The translations under genes and the position numbers were made by a program. The notes under the pieces were generated by a model. It saw nothing but the letters and a program-made list of their open reading frames with translations, was not told the origin of the DNA and did no database searches. Below, piece after piece: positions 51,586 through 60,946 of a stretch of 64,000 nt of DNA (the first letter of the stretch is position 1; every line of letters begins with the position of its first letter). Source of the stretch: an uncultured Bacilli bacterium (lineage in GTDB: Bacteria; Bacillota_I; Bacilli_A; RF39; UBA660); assembly GCA_934098395.1 (NCBI GenBank), contig CAKOOM010000002.1, forward strand, positions 186,001 through 250,000, written 5' to 3'.

Positions 51586-52171
51586 GATGTAATTTTTTTA
51601 CTAATTTTTTTCGACAGTTTCGGCACATTGAAACGTATGTTATATCCCCTTCTCCGTCAATTTTGACTTGTTCTCCAGTAAATGTTGGGATACCATCTTT
51701 GAATCTAACATTTCTAGTAGCTCCTTCACCGCATTCACAAATGGTTTTCATTTCTTCGATGACATCGGCATATATGAATAGAGCTTCACTTCCTGGAAAT
51801 AAGTTGTCTTGAAAATCAGCTCTTAGGCCATAACACATTACGGTTATATCAAGAATGTCTGCAATATTTGTCAACTCTTCGATGTGGTGACGGCGTAGAA
51901 ATTGAGCTTCATCTACGAGAATACAATCTAGGTTGTATTCAGTTATGTGTTTGCAAATAATATCATATATATTATCACTATCTTTAATTAAATAGTTTGT
52001 GCTTAATGATGAATTGTCTCTTGATATAATTAAATCATTTCCTTTAGTATCTTCTCCTGGTTTTATAATTATAGCATTCTTACCTTTTTCTTGATAATTA
52101 TACCATACTTTTATGATGTCTCTGGTTTTACCGCAACCCATGGCACCATATCTAAAATATAATTTTGCCAT
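51572..52171 (-). CDS. tdk: Thymidine kinase (type II)
   Basis: 199 residues. P loop GAMGCGKT (9-16), LVDEAQFLRRHHIEEL (Walker B), CYGLRADFQDNLFPGSEAL and the zinc ribbon C-x-C...C-x2-C (CECGEG, CRNCRKK). Phosphorylates thymidine for salvage. Directly downstream of the tyrosine recombinase gene with 10 bases between; AAGGAGG site. Confidence 0.95.
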   Translation of the reverse strand: MAKLYFRYGAMGCGKTRDIIKVWYNYQEKGKNAIIIKPGEDTKGNDLIISRDNSSLSTNYLIKDSDNIYDIICKHITEYNLDCILVDEAQFLRRHHIEELTNIADILDITVMCYGLRADFQDNLFPGSEALFIYADVIEEMKTICECGEGATRNVRFKDGIPTFTGEQVKIDGEGDITYVSMCRNCRKKLVKKLHQNKH

Positions 52172-52181
52172 ATTTTCCTCC

Positions 52182-53054
52182 TTATGTGTGGGCTCTTGGA
52201 TGAGCGCTATTATATACTTTTTTTATTTGATCTACGGATACATGTGTATAAATACTTGTTGTGTTTAATGAGGAATGTCCTAATAAATTTTTAACACTTA
52301 CTAGGTCTAAACCGTTATTTAGCATAACTGTTGCAAATGTATGCCTTAACATGTGGGGACTTACGTGAAAGTCAATGCTTGCTTTTACAATTATGTCATC
52401 AAGTATTTTTCTAATGTATCGATCACTTAACTTATTTCCATCTTTATTTAAGAATAGGTATTCACTTGACTTGGTATCTAAAAATACTCGACCGTTAGAG
52501 ATGTAATCTTTTAGGGCATCTTCAGCATGATATCCAAAGATAACTATTCTTTCTTTACTACCTTTTCCAAATACTCTAATGGTTCTATTAGATATATTAA
52601 TATCTTTTAATTTGATGTTTACCAACTCGCTAACTCTAAGCCCTGTCGCATATAATAATTTAATAATTGCTAAGTTTCTCTTTCCAAGTGGCTTAGTGGT
52701 ATCTGGTACCAAAAACATTTTATCAATATCGTTATCTTTGACATATTTTGGTAAATGATTATCTTTCTTAGGGTTTTTAAAATTTGCAAAATAATTTTCT
52801 TTGATGATTCCTTTATCTAATAAATATTTATTAAAAGTTCTAAGGGCACTTAATTTTCTTGAGATAGTGCTCTTGCTTAATTTTTCTTCATATAATTTAT
52901 TTAAATAATTATTAATTATTTCTTTATTTATATTAAAATTTCCTTTGGTATATTCATAAAAATTATATAAATCTATTTTATAATTATCGATAGTTAATGA
53001 TGAGTGTTTTTTTACTACCTTTAGATATTCAAGAAAATCATCAATTAGGCCCAT
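52182..53054 (-). CDS. Tyrosine recombinase (XerC/XerD family)
   Basis: 290 residues. N-terminal SAM-like core-binding domain (FLEYLKVVKKHSSLTIDNYKIDLYNF) and the catalytic domain with ATGLRVSELVNI (Arg), HMLRHTFATVML (His-x2-Arg), LLGHSSLNTT (His) and SIYTHV (Tyr). Probably the chromosomal dimer resolvase; the housekeeping neighbours argue against a phage integrase. Its first 10 bases overlap the upstream gene. Which of XerC or XerD it represents is unclear. Confidence 0.9.
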   Translation of the reverse strand: MGLIDDFLEYLKVVKKHSSLTIDNYKIDLYNFYEYTKGNFNINKEIINNYLNKLYEEKLSKSTISRKLSALRTFNKYLLDKGIIKENYFANFKNPKKDNHLPKYVKDNDIDKMFLVPDTTKPLGKRNLAIIKLLYATGLRVSELVNIKLKDINISNRTIRVFGKGSKERIVIFGYHAEDALKDYISNGRVFLDTKSSEYLFLNKDGNKLSDRYIRKILDDIIVKASIDFHVSPHMLRHTFATVMLNNGLDLVSVKNLLGHSSLNTTSIYTHVSVDQIKKVYNSAHPRAHT

Positions 53055-53881
53055 TGTTTATTACCTGGATCTTTCTTTACTTTTTTGATTTTTTTTGACT
53101 TTATATGTTCTATCGATTTGGCTTGTTCTTCGATTGGCAAATTATTTACCATTTCTAAGTACCTTATTATTTCTTTAATATTGGGGGCATTTTCAGTTTC
53201 AAGGAGACCATCTATTACTGGCTTTTGATTACGTGGCAAAGTCTCTTTTAAATATTCAAGATCATAACTAGCTAATTCTTCGATGATTTTGCTAGCAGTT
53301 TCTTCATCAGCATGATTTAGAGAAGTTATTACATGTGATAAATAGTTATCAACAATATTTAAATCTTGAATATCAATTGTTTTAAATGTATTAGGTATTT
53401 CTTTTGGTACATAATAGCCATGAGCCTTTAGAATGAAATAGGCTTTTCTTAGTTCTTCATAAGTTATTTTATCTAGATGAGATAATATATCGTTTTTAAA
53501 ACTTTCTCCTGATAAGGTATTTAATCCGACAATACTGTAATGGATTGTTTCAATCATTTCTAAGCATTCTCTAGCTTCTTCCTTGATAATAAAATCTACT
53601 ATTACTTTTTTTATTTTTTCTTCATCATATATATCATTTGATAAAATTATTGGTAAGCTTTTGTTAATTTCTTTACCTTTTATTTGAAAGTTTTTATTTA
53701 CTGATATGTGTCTGACATTTTCTTTTTTTATATTTAGGTTAAATACATCTATTAGGGTTATAGCAATTGTTTTAGAGTTTTCAAAATGGGCAGTAAAATT
53801 ATCAATTTGTTCTAAATTTTTAAATGGAATACTTATTAAACCATCTGTGCTATTAATTATAATTGAATAATTATTTTTCAT
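53045..53881 (-). CDS. Unknown 278-residue protein
   Basis: Soluble and mostly helical after residue 95, beginning with a beta-rich N-terminus (YSIIINSTDGLISIPFKNLEQI). The C-terminus is basic (IKSKKIKKVKKDPGNKQ). Located between an ABC permease gene (1 base gap) and the Xer gene (10-base overlap), so it is co-transcribed. AAGGAGAAGTAAT site. No family recognised. Confidence 0.6.
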   Translation of the reverse strand: MKNNYSIIINSTDGLISIPFKNLEQIDNFTAHFENSKTIAITLIDVFNLNIKKENVRHISVNKNFQIKGKEINKSLPIILSNDIYDEEKIKKVIVDFIIKEEARECLEMIETIHYSIVGLNTLSGESFKNDILSHLDKITYEELRKAYFILKAHGYYVPKEIPNTFKTIDIQDLNIVDNYLSHVITSLNHADEETASKIIEELASYDLEYLKETLPRNQKPVIDGLLETENAPNIKEIIRYLEMVNNLPIEEQAKSIEHIKSKKIKKVKKDPGNKQWA

Positions 53882-53882
53882 A

Positions 53883-55184
53883 TTACTTCTCCTTAACTGC
53901 TTTAAACATTTTTTTCCATAAACCTGTTTGGGAATAATTTAAGATTCCTACTTTATAGATTCGCATGCCATATTTAAATAATAAATAAATAAATATGATT
54001 AATAGAACAATACTTCCTAATAGATCAAATAATGTTATTTCACCCATTACATAAAGTGTTGGTGATAACATTGATGATAGTAATGGGATATAGCTCATTA
54101 TTTTTAGGAAAACACTTCCTTTAAAAACACTTGCTATCATTGATAAATAATAACCAATTAGGCTTATTATTACTATTGGAGTTTGCAATTGTTGATAATC
54201 TTCAAGATTAGTTGTCATACTTGCTAAAATGCCTCCGAGTAGAGAATATGCGATAAATGTTAGGACAAGCATGACTAAAATTATTGGTAACATGTAACTA
54301 ATGGTACTAGTTACACCGGATAAATTTAAATTGTTTACAACATCGGTTATTTCACTATCGAGTTGTCCAACAAGTGATCCACCACATAGAAAATATCTGA
54401 TAGCTATGCCAATTAGTACAAATATTATTAATAGAGCTCCTTGGATTAATACAAAGAGATTTGAAGAAATAATTTTAGATATAAAGTGTGTTTTAGGACT
54501 GACATTTGATATAATTATTTCCATACTTTTAGTAGTTTTTTCTTCATTTACTTCGGCGCCGATCATTTGAACTAAAAAGACAATTAGCATAAATATTGGC
54601 AAAGTTATTATTTGCATAATGGAAGCCATGGTAAGAGAAGAATCTTTGTTTTTATCGTTTAATATTTTAGTTTTAGCTTGAATTGGCACATTAATACTAT
54701 CGTATACTTCTTTTTCTATGCCATAGGCTTTTAGAGCTTTTTCGCTTCTTATTGAAGTCAAGGTAGTATTTATTAGAGTGTTTGTAACTGTGCCAATACC
54801 ATCCCAGCTTATAAGCTCAGCTTTGATGAAATTTTCTTCATCATTATTTATTACTAAGAGAATATTATTATTATCTTCTTTGATTTGTTTTTCGGCTTCT
54901 TTTTGAGTACCATCGTATTTTTTTATTACGACTTCGTCATAGTCTTTAACGTATTTAGCATATGATTCATAGTTGTTAGAAAAGGCTTCGAAGCAATTAG
55001 CTTTATCAATAACCATAATTGTTTGTTTTTCATTAAAATCTCCGCCGAAGGCTTTAATGATACTGTCAATGTTGATTAGACCAATTGTGATAATGGCAAA
55101 TATTAGATTAGCTATTAAAAACCATTTAGTTTTGATTTTTTTAGATAGGCTCATTTTTGTTAAGAATACTAATTTATTTTTCAT
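53883..55184 (-). CDS. ABC-2 type permease (NatB-like)
   Basis: 433 residues: one N-terminal membrane segment (about 20-40), a large extracytoplasmic domain (45-170), then five or six membrane segments with GAEVNEEKTTKSMEIIISNVSPKTHFISKI, the ABC-2/NatB signature. ATG at 55184 overlaps the ATPase stop by 11 bases and lies after AGGTGAT. With the ATPase it forms an exporter, possibly for Na+ or a peptide. Confidence 0.87.
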   Translation of the reverse strand: MKNKLVFLTKMSLSKKIKTKWFLIANLIFAIITIGLINIDSIIKAFGGDFNEKQTIMVIDKANCFEAFSNNYESYAKYVKDYDEVVIKKYDGTQKEAEKQIKEDNNNILLVINNDEENFIKAELISWDGIGTVTNTLINTTLTSIRSEKALKAYGIEKEVYDSINVPIQAKTKILNDKNKDSSLTMASIMQIITLPIFMLIVFLVQMIGAEVNEEKTTKSMEIIISNVSPKTHFISKIISSNLFVLIQGALLIIFVLIGIAIRYFLCGGSLVGQLDSEITDVVNNLNLSGVTSTISYMLPIILVMLVLTFIAYSLLGGILASMTTNLEDYQQLQTPIVIISLIGYYLSMIASVFKGSVFLKIMSYIPLLSSMLSPTLYVMGEITLFDLLGSIVLLIIFIYLLFKYGMRIYKVGILNYSQTGLWKKMFKAVKEK

Positions 55185-56073
55185 AGCTATCACCTACTGT
55201 ACTAATAAATATTTCGTTTAAGGTTGGATCTTCGACACTAAACTTGGTGATGTTTTCGTAAATGGAAATTTTTTTAAATATTTCATTTACATAGTCAATT
55301 GATTTAATAGAGATAACGTATTCATCTTTTGTTTTTGTGACACTTACTACGCCTTTTAATTTTTCTACTTCTTCTTTGATAATGTCTCCTTTGACAAAGA
55401 TATTTTTCTTTTTGTAGTTATCTTTTATATCTTTAAGATATCCTTGTAAAACGCTTTTACCTTTTACTAAAACAACTAATTTTTCGCAAAATAGTTCAAC
55501 ATGTTCCATTCGATGTGATGAAAAGATTATACTTGTACCTTTTTCTTTTAATTCAAGAATTATCTTTTTAAATAATTCAACATTAATGGGGTCTAATCCA
55601 GAGAATGGTTCATCTAAAATTAGTAATTTTGGTTCATTGATAATGGCAGATATAAATTGTACTTTTTGCTGGTTACCTTTAGATAACTCTTTTATTTTTT
55701 TGTTTTTATACTCTTTGATTCCAAATATTTCTAGCCAATGGTCTAATTTGTCTTCTATTTCTTCTTCAGGAATAGATTTTAAGGCTCCATAGTATTTTAT
55801 TTGTTCTAAAACAGTTAATTTGGTTAAAAGGCTTCTTTCTTCGGTTAGAAAACCGATTTTATCGGTTACGGTATAATCTATTGGTTTATCGTCAAGAGTA
55901 ATTTTTCCGCTATAGTCATCTATAAGACCTAAAATCATTCTGAATGTAGTTGTTTTTCCGGCACCGTTTAATCCAAGTAACCCAAATATTTCTCCATCAT
56001 TTACAGTAAAACTTAGATTATTTACAGCAGTTAAATCGCCATATTTTTTAGTTACATTTTCTACTTTTAACAT
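55174..56073 (-). CDS. ABC transporter ATP-binding protein (NatA-like)
   Basis: 299 residues. Walker A GLNGAGKTT (35-43), Q loop region (LTEERSLLTKL), signature LSKGNQQKVQFISAI and Walker B KLLILDEPFSGLDP, with the switch His in SSHRMEH. A C-terminal ~90-residue domain (VFVKGDIIKEEVEKLKGV) is typical of NatA and CcmA-type exporters. AAAAGGTGAAC before the ATG. Confidence 0.93.
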   Translation of the reverse strand: MLKVENVTKKYGDLTAVNNLSFTVNDGEIFGLLGLNGAGKTTTFRMILGLIDDYSGKITLDDKPIDYTVTDKIGFLTEERSLLTKLTVLEQIKYYGALKSIPEEEIEDKLDHWLEIFGIKEYKNKKIKELSKGNQQKVQFISAIINEPKLLILDEPFSGLDPINVELFKKIILELKEKGTSIIFSSHRMEHVELFCEKLVVLVKGKSVLQGYLKDIKDNYKKKNIFVKGDIIKEEVEKLKGVVSVTKTKDEYVISIKSIDYVNEIFKKISIYENITKFSVEDPTLNEIFISTVGDSYEK

Positions 56074-56150
56074 AGTTCACCTTTTTTCTTTATTTATTTC
56101 TTCATTAATTATATTAAACAATTTTTTCTATTTTACTTTTAAAAGAGACT

Positions 56151-56804
56151 TTATTTTGCTTGTTTTGATAAAGCCTCTTTGGCTGCTTCTTGTTCGGCAG
56201 CTTTTTTACTACATCCTTGGCCGGTTCCCATGATATGACCATCCACTTTTACTTGACAGATGAATGTTTTGTTGTGTGATGGGCCTTCTTCTTTGATTAT
56301 TTCATAAACGACACTCTTTTTATCAGTTTGAACTAACTCTTGAAGAGTTGATTTATAATCATGTAAGAAATCAATATTTTTATCTATATATTTAGTAATA
56401 ATATCTAGAACCATTTTTTTAGTAAATTCTAGTCCCATATCGAGATATGTTGCGGCAATAAAAGCTTCAAAAACATCTGCTAAGATGGTATTGTTCGGAC
56501 CTGTCTCAGCTTCACAGCCACCAAGTTTTATATCACCTTCAAATTTTAAGTCATGGGCATATGTTGCTAAAGCTTCTTCGCAGACGTATCTAGCACGCAT
56601 TTTAGTCATTAGACCTTCTTTTAAATGTCTTTCTTTATATAAATATTCACTTACTATGAATTCTAGAATAGCATCTCCTAGAAACTCTAATCTTTCATAA
56701 CTAGTAAATGATGGATTTTCATTACTAAATGAAGTATGAGTAAATGCTTCATAATATAGATTTATATTGGTTGGATTAAATTTTAATGTTTTAAATATTT
56801 TCAT
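56151..56804 (-). CDS. rnc: Ribonuclease III
   Basis: 217 residues. The signature ERLEFLGDAILEF lies near residue 39, the second acidic site is ILADVFEAFIAATYLD, and the C-terminal dsRNA-binding domain begins DYKSTLQELVQ. Processes rRNA and mRNA. ATG at 56804 follows AGAAGGTG; an upstream start at 56852 lacks a site. It leads the ABC-unknown-xer-tdk string on the same strand. Confidence 0.94.
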   Translation of the reverse strand: MKIFKTLKFNPTNINLYYEAFTHTSFSNENPSFTSYERLEFLGDAILEFIVSEYLYKERHLKEGLMTKMRARYVCEEALATYAHDLKFEGDIKLGGCEAETGPNNTILADVFEAFIAATYLDMGLEFTKKMVLDIITKYIDKNIDFLHDYKSTLQELVQTDKKSVVYEIIKEEGPSHNKTFICQVKVDGHIMGTGQGCSKKAAEQEAAKEALSKQAK

Positions 56805-56912
56805 AATTACACCTTCTAAGGTAATTATATCATTTTGAATTAGGATAATCAACTTTTTTTCAAGTAAAGAAAGGATTTGTTAATGAGTAAATAATTTATT
56901 ATGATAAAATGA

Positions 56913-56941
56913 TTGAAAAAGATGTGATAATTTGATAGAAT
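56913..56941 (+). promoter_or_regulatory. promoter of the ZnuA-like lipoprotein gene
   Basis: TTGAAA (56913-56918), 17 bases, TAGAAT (56936-56941). Confidence 0.75.
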
Positions 56942-56970
56942 ATATTTATAATGAAAAGAGGAATGGATAA

Positions 56971-57987
56971 ATGAAAAAATTATTTATTGTATTATTAAGT
57001 ATGTTTCTTTTAACGGGATGTTCTTTGTTTAAAAGTGATGTTATGGAAGATGTTAGTGTGTATACGACAATATACCCTCTTAACTATATAATTACTGATT
57101 TATATGGAGAGCATGCAAAAGTTTATAGTATATATCCAACAGGAGTTGAATTTAATAACTATCAACTATCTGAGAAAAAGATTAGTGATTATGCAAAGAG
57201 TGATTTGTTTGTTTTTAATAGTCAAGATCAAGATAGAAACTATGCGGTTTCAATGATTAATGAAAATAAAAATCTAAAGTTGATTGATGCGGCTTATGGA
57301 ATGAATTATAACTACTCTATTGAAGAATTATGGTTAAATCCTTACAACTATTTAATGATGGCTAAAAATGTTAAGAATAGTTTGGCTGAATATATTACTA
57401 ATCCTTATTTAATTTCTAATAAAGATAAAACTGGTATTAATGATAAGTATGAAATGTTACAATATGAATTATCTAAACTGGATGCAGTATATAAAGATGT
57501 AATTGGAAATGGTAATTATAAGACAATAGTTACTGATAATAAGATGTTTAAATTTTTAGAAAAATATGGTATTACAGTTATAGTACTTGAGGAAGATATT
57601 CAAAATGTTACTATTAGTGATGATATGACTTTATCTGATATATCTAAAAAATATAATATAACTGTTAGTGATATTTTAACGTATAATAATAGAACTAGTG
57701 AAATTGTTAATGAAGGAGAAGTTATAAGAGTACCTGTTAGCGTTATTGATTCGGCTGATTTGAGCATGGCGAAGAAACTTATTAATAATGGTGAAATTAA
57801 ATACATATATTCTAATAAGGATAATACTAATAGCACAGTTAATTCACTTATTAAGGCAAATGGTCTTGAGATAGTTAAAATTAATGATATGTATAGTATT
57901 GATGGTGGGGTTACTAATAACAATGAAACTTATCTGACAATTATGAATAATAATTTAGAGTTACTTAAAAAAGAATTATATAAATAG
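56971..57987 (+). CDS. ZnuA/TroA-fold lipoprotein with an inserted LysM domain and no His ligands
   Basis: 338 residues. Lipobox LLTGC (Cys17). The fold follows metal-binding substrate proteins: SVYTTIYPLNYIITDLYG, YPTGVEFNNYQLS, ELWLNPYNYLMMAKNV and TDNKMFKFLEKYG, and the C-terminal lobe from 262. The three metal His positions are N62, E119 and D189. Residues 219-256 (MTLSDISKKYNITVSDILTYNN to VIRVP) are a LysM module placed between the two lobes. Probably an envelope protein binding peptidoglycan rather than a zinc/manganese importer component; no permease or ATPase follows. Confidence 0.72.
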   Translation: MKKLFIVLLSMFLLTGCSLFKSDVMEDVSVYTTIYPLNYIITDLYGEHAKVYSIYPTGVEFNNYQLSEKKISDYAKSDLFVFNSQDQDRNYAVSMINENKNLKLIDAAYGMNYNYSIEELWLNPYNYLMMAKNVKNSLAEYITNPYLISNKDKTGINDKYEMLQYELSKLDAVYKDVIGNGNYKTIVTDNKMFKFLEKYGITVIVLEEDIQNVTISDDMTLSDISKKYNITVSDILTYNNRTSEIVNEGEVIRVPVSVIDSADLSMAKKLINNGEIKYIYSNKDNTNSTVNSLIKANGLEIVKINDMYSIDGGVTNNNETYLTIMNNNLELLKKELYK

Positions 57988-57997
57988 AGGTGATTTA

Positions 57998-58903
57998 GTG
58001 AGATATTTTATTGCGATATTGGGAACTATTTCAATTATATTGGTTACTATTATTAATTTTTATCCCGATAAAGTTAGTGATATGATAGATAATGTTTTTG
58101 GCAAACATGAGTATACAATGGCTAAGGCTAATGATTATTACTTAGATAATAATAATATTAGTTATGTTAAAAATTATACGGATGATGTTTCTAATAAAGA
58201 AGAACTTCTTAATTATATTTATTATGTTGTTAATACTGGTAGTAGTTATGCTGATGGTGAATGTGCAAAGAATTATACAGATTGTACTCGTGATTTAAAT
58301 GAAATATCTAGTGATGAAGATACTTTATCTTTGATTAATAATTTTGTTCATCCTTTTAATAGTTTTAAAACAATTTCTTTTACTTATAATGAACATGGAA
58401 AGTTTTCGCTTATTATAGAACATATTTATAATGATGAGGAAATATCTAAAATTAATTATATTGTTTCAATGCAGATAGATAAGTTAATCACTGATAAAAT
58501 GTCTACTGAAGAGAAAATTAAGAATATTCATGATTATATTATAGATAATACAGCATATGATACTTTAAAGACTGATAATATTAATGATACGACTTATAAA
58601 TCTAATACAGCATATGGGGTTTTGATTCAGGGAAAAGGAATATGTAGTGGTTATTCTGATGCTATGGCAATATTTTTAAATAGATTAGGAATTGAAAACT
58701 ATAAAATTAGTAATGATACCCATATATGGAACTTAATATATTTAAATGGTGTTTGGGTTCATTTGGATGCTACGTGGGATGATCCAGTTAGTGAATTTAA
58801 TGAAAATAGAGATACTTACTTTTTGATAGATACGAAGAATTTAGAAAAGCTTGATGATGGAACACATTCTTTTAATAAAAATATTTATAAAGAAGCAGTG
58901 TAA
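57998..58903 (+). CDS. Transglutaminase-like cysteine protease-fold protein
   Basis: 301 residues, GTG start after AGAGGTGAT, 10 bases behind the lipoprotein. Membrane segment 3-22, then a soluble domain. The catalytic set is GKGICSGYSD (C216), THIWNLIYLNG (H242) and HLDATWDD (D257). Related proteins in Bacillota act on wall peptides or as peptidase-like enzymes. It likely works outside the cell with the neighbouring lipoprotein. Confidence 0.82.
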   Translation: MRYFIAILGTISIILVTIINFYPDKVSDMIDNVFGKHEYTMAKANDYYLDNNNISYVKNYTDDVSNKEELLNYIYYVVNTGSSYADGECAKNYTDCTRDLNEISSDEDTLSLINNFVHPFNSFKTISFTYNEHGKFSLIIEHIYNDEEISKINYIVSMQIDKLITDKMSTEEKIKNIHDYIIDNTAYDTLKTDNINDTTYKSNTAYGVLIQGKGICSGYSDAMAIFLNRLGIENYKISNDTHIWNLIYLNGVWVHLDATWDDPVSEFNENRDTYFLIDTKNLEKLDDGTHSFNKNIYKEAV

Positions 58904-58905
58904 TA

Positions 58906-58939
58906 AAAAAATAAAGTTTATTTGATAACTTTATTTTTT
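58906..58939. terminator. bidirectional terminator
   Basis: AAAAAATAAAGTT/AACTTTATTTTTT stem of 13 bp, eight-base loop, serving the transglutaminase and the converging kinase-like gene. Confidence 0.85.
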
Positions 58940-60039
58940 TTGTTTTCTTGGTATCTTCTTTCATATTTATTGTTTTTAATGACTTTTAATAAATTTAATT
59001 TTATAAGTTCTTCTTCAGTAAAGATATAATCATTGTCTAATATTATTAATTCACCTGGAGGGAGTATGGTATCATCTTTTGTTTTATAACCTGTTGATAA
59101 TATATCTACACTAGTGATACCAGGATAATATATGCGGTTTTCTTTTGTTAGTCTTCCAAGATTTTCTGGTTTAGGATCTAGCCAATATATGTTTTGTTCT
59201 CTTAATTCTTGATATATTTGGTAGACATCTTCATTAGTTATGTTATTCGTATCTACGTACTGAGTTATTTCAAGATATAATATATTTTTATCATCTAGTT
59301 TGATATCTTTACGATATAGAGGTTTTAGAAAACGTTTATTGTCATTAATATTAAAGGTTCTTCTTGAACTGCCTATTTTTAGTACTTTATCCCCTATTTT
59401 ATATGGAACGTTATTTGCTCCTTTAGTTAAAGGGATAATATCTGATAGATTTATTTGAGTTGATTTAGTTAATTCTTTTATTAGTTGTTTTATAAATGGT
59501 AATTCTTTTAGATAAAGGTTTTTTACACTGTTAGATGAGTCCTTAGCTACTGAATTAATACTAATAATCATTTCGGTTGCTAATAGATCGATGTTTTCGT
59601 TTATTACTTTATCTATTACTCGGGTATCAATTTTTTCTTTTAGAAAGCTTTGTTTGGTTGCTAAGAGTTTGGGGTTATCTTTTGTTAGATATGGCAAATA
59701 AATTGATACGGATGAATCTTTTATATATTTCCCACTTAGAATTAGAAGTGATAAATAATAGTTAGATACTTTTATATGGGGGTTGTTTGATAGGTATGAT
59801 AATAAGATATCTGGATTATATTTATTATCTATTAGAAATGAAACAAACCAAGTATTGAATACTTCTGTTTCGGGATAAATATTTAAAATATTATTAATAT
59901 TTTCTTCGATATATGTTTTATTTATTTTATATATTTCTTTGATAATGATTTCTAGATTATAATAAACTATTTTTCTTAGTTTACTTGGATCTTTAAATAA
60001 TAAATTATCTTTTAAAAGTTTATTGATATCTTTATTCAT
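58918..60039 (-). CDS. Divergent protein-kinase-like protein with helical N-terminus
   Basis: 373 residues. The N-terminal ~200 are helical and repeat-like. From about 205 the sequence resembles a kinase: VPYKIGDKVLKIG (K221 as possible ATP-binding Lys), ILYLEITQYVDT (hinge), NIYWLDPKPENLGRL (288-293, D-x-K-P-E-N catalytic-loop type) and ELIILDNDYIF (334-337, D-x-D like a DFG segment). Family not recognised. It overlaps miaA by 8 bases in the same direction, so they share a transcript. Confidence 0.5.
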   Translation of the reverse strand: MNKDINKLLKDNLLFKDPSKLRKIVYYNLEIIIKEIYKINKTYIEENINNILNIYPETEVFNTWFVSFLIDNKYNPDILLSYLSNNPHIKVSNYYLSLLILSGKYIKDSSVSIYLPYLTKDNPKLLATKQSFLKEKIDTRVIDKVINENIDLLATEMIISINSVAKDSSNSVKNLYLKELPFIKQLIKELTKSTQINLSDIIPLTKGANNVPYKIGDKVLKIGSSRRTFNINDNKRFLKPLYRKDIKLDDKNILYLEITQYVDTNNITNEDVYQIYQELREQNIYWLDPKPENLGRLTKENRIYYPGITSVDILSTGYKTKDDTILPPGELIILDNDYIFTEEELIKLNLLKVIKNNKYERRYQENKKNKVIK

Positions 60040-60931
60040 GATTAACTCCGTTATTTATAAAGTTATATACTTCATCTACGGTATTGTTAAAATTATCAAA
60101 GTCAACATTAAACCAATTTGTTTTAAACTGATGATTAAAGAAAGTATATTGTCTTTTGGCGTATCTTCGAGAATTTCTTTTTATTAAATCAATAGCTTCA
60201 TCAAGAGATATTTCATTATCAAAGTAACGATATAATTCTTTATACCCTATTCCACTCATTAATGGTTTTTCTCTAATAGATTTATCATAAAATGATTTTA
60301 CTTCTTCGAGTAATCCATCATTAAACATTTTATCAACACGCATATTTATACGATTATATAAGATACTTCTGTCAGTAGTTAATCCGATAAAAATAGCGTC
60401 ATATAATAAGTTAGAGCCATCGTTATTGGTAGTTATTGATTTATTAGAAGAGTTATAGTAATTAATAGCTCTGATGATTCGACGACGATTATGTTTATCT
60501 AAATTAGTGTCTGGATCGATGGATAATAATAAGTGATATAACTCTTCGGTAGATAATTCTTCATAGTCATTTTTTATTGGGGGTGTTTTTTCTAAAGTGT
60601 AATTATATAGAGCACTTTTAATATATAGACCTGTTCCACCAACAATTATAACAGTTTTGTTTTTAGCTTGAATTTCTTTAATTTTATTTCTGCAATCTAT
60701 TTGATAATCATAAATTGAATATTCCTCGTTTACTTCTTTTATATCGAATAAATGGTGAGGAATATTTTCTTTTTCAGATTCGGTAACTTTAGCTGATCCA
60801 ATATCTAGATGTTTATAGACTTGGATGGCATCACCATTTATTATTTCACCATTTAATTTTTTAGCTAATTCAATAGATAGTTTTGTTTTGCCAACTCCGG
60901 TTGGGCCTATTATTACAATTATTTTATTCAT
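60032..60931 (-). CDS. miaA: tRNA dimethylallyltransferase
   Basis: 299 residues. P loop IIGPTGVGKTKLSIELA, then GEIINGDAIQVYKHLDIGSAK, PHHLFD and VGGTGLYIKSALYN, all MiaA. Adds the isopentenyl group to A37 of tRNAs reading UNN codons. It lies directly downstream of mutL, as in many bacteria. AAGAGGTATAT site. Confidence 0.96.
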   Translation of the reverse strand: MNKIIVIIGPTGVGKTKLSIELAKKLNGEIINGDAIQVYKHLDIGSAKVTESEKENIPHHLFDIKEVNEEYSIYDYQIDCRNKIKEIQAKNKTVIIVGGTGLYIKSALYNYTLEKTPPIKNDYEELSTEELYHLLLSIDPDTNLDKHNRRRIIRAINYYNSSNKSITTNNDGSNLLYDAIFIGLTTDRSILYNRINMRVDKMFNDGLLEEVKSFYDKSIREKPLMSGIGYKELYRYFDNEISLDEAIDLIKRNSRRYAKRQYTFFNHQFKTNWFNVDFDNFNNTVDEVYNFINNGVNHE

Positions 60932-60946
60932 ATATACCTCTTTTAC

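Noticed and set aside
52182..53054. Phage integrase
   Set aside because: Length, domain layout and housekeeping neighbours (tdk, rnc string) fit a chromosomal Xer recombinase better.
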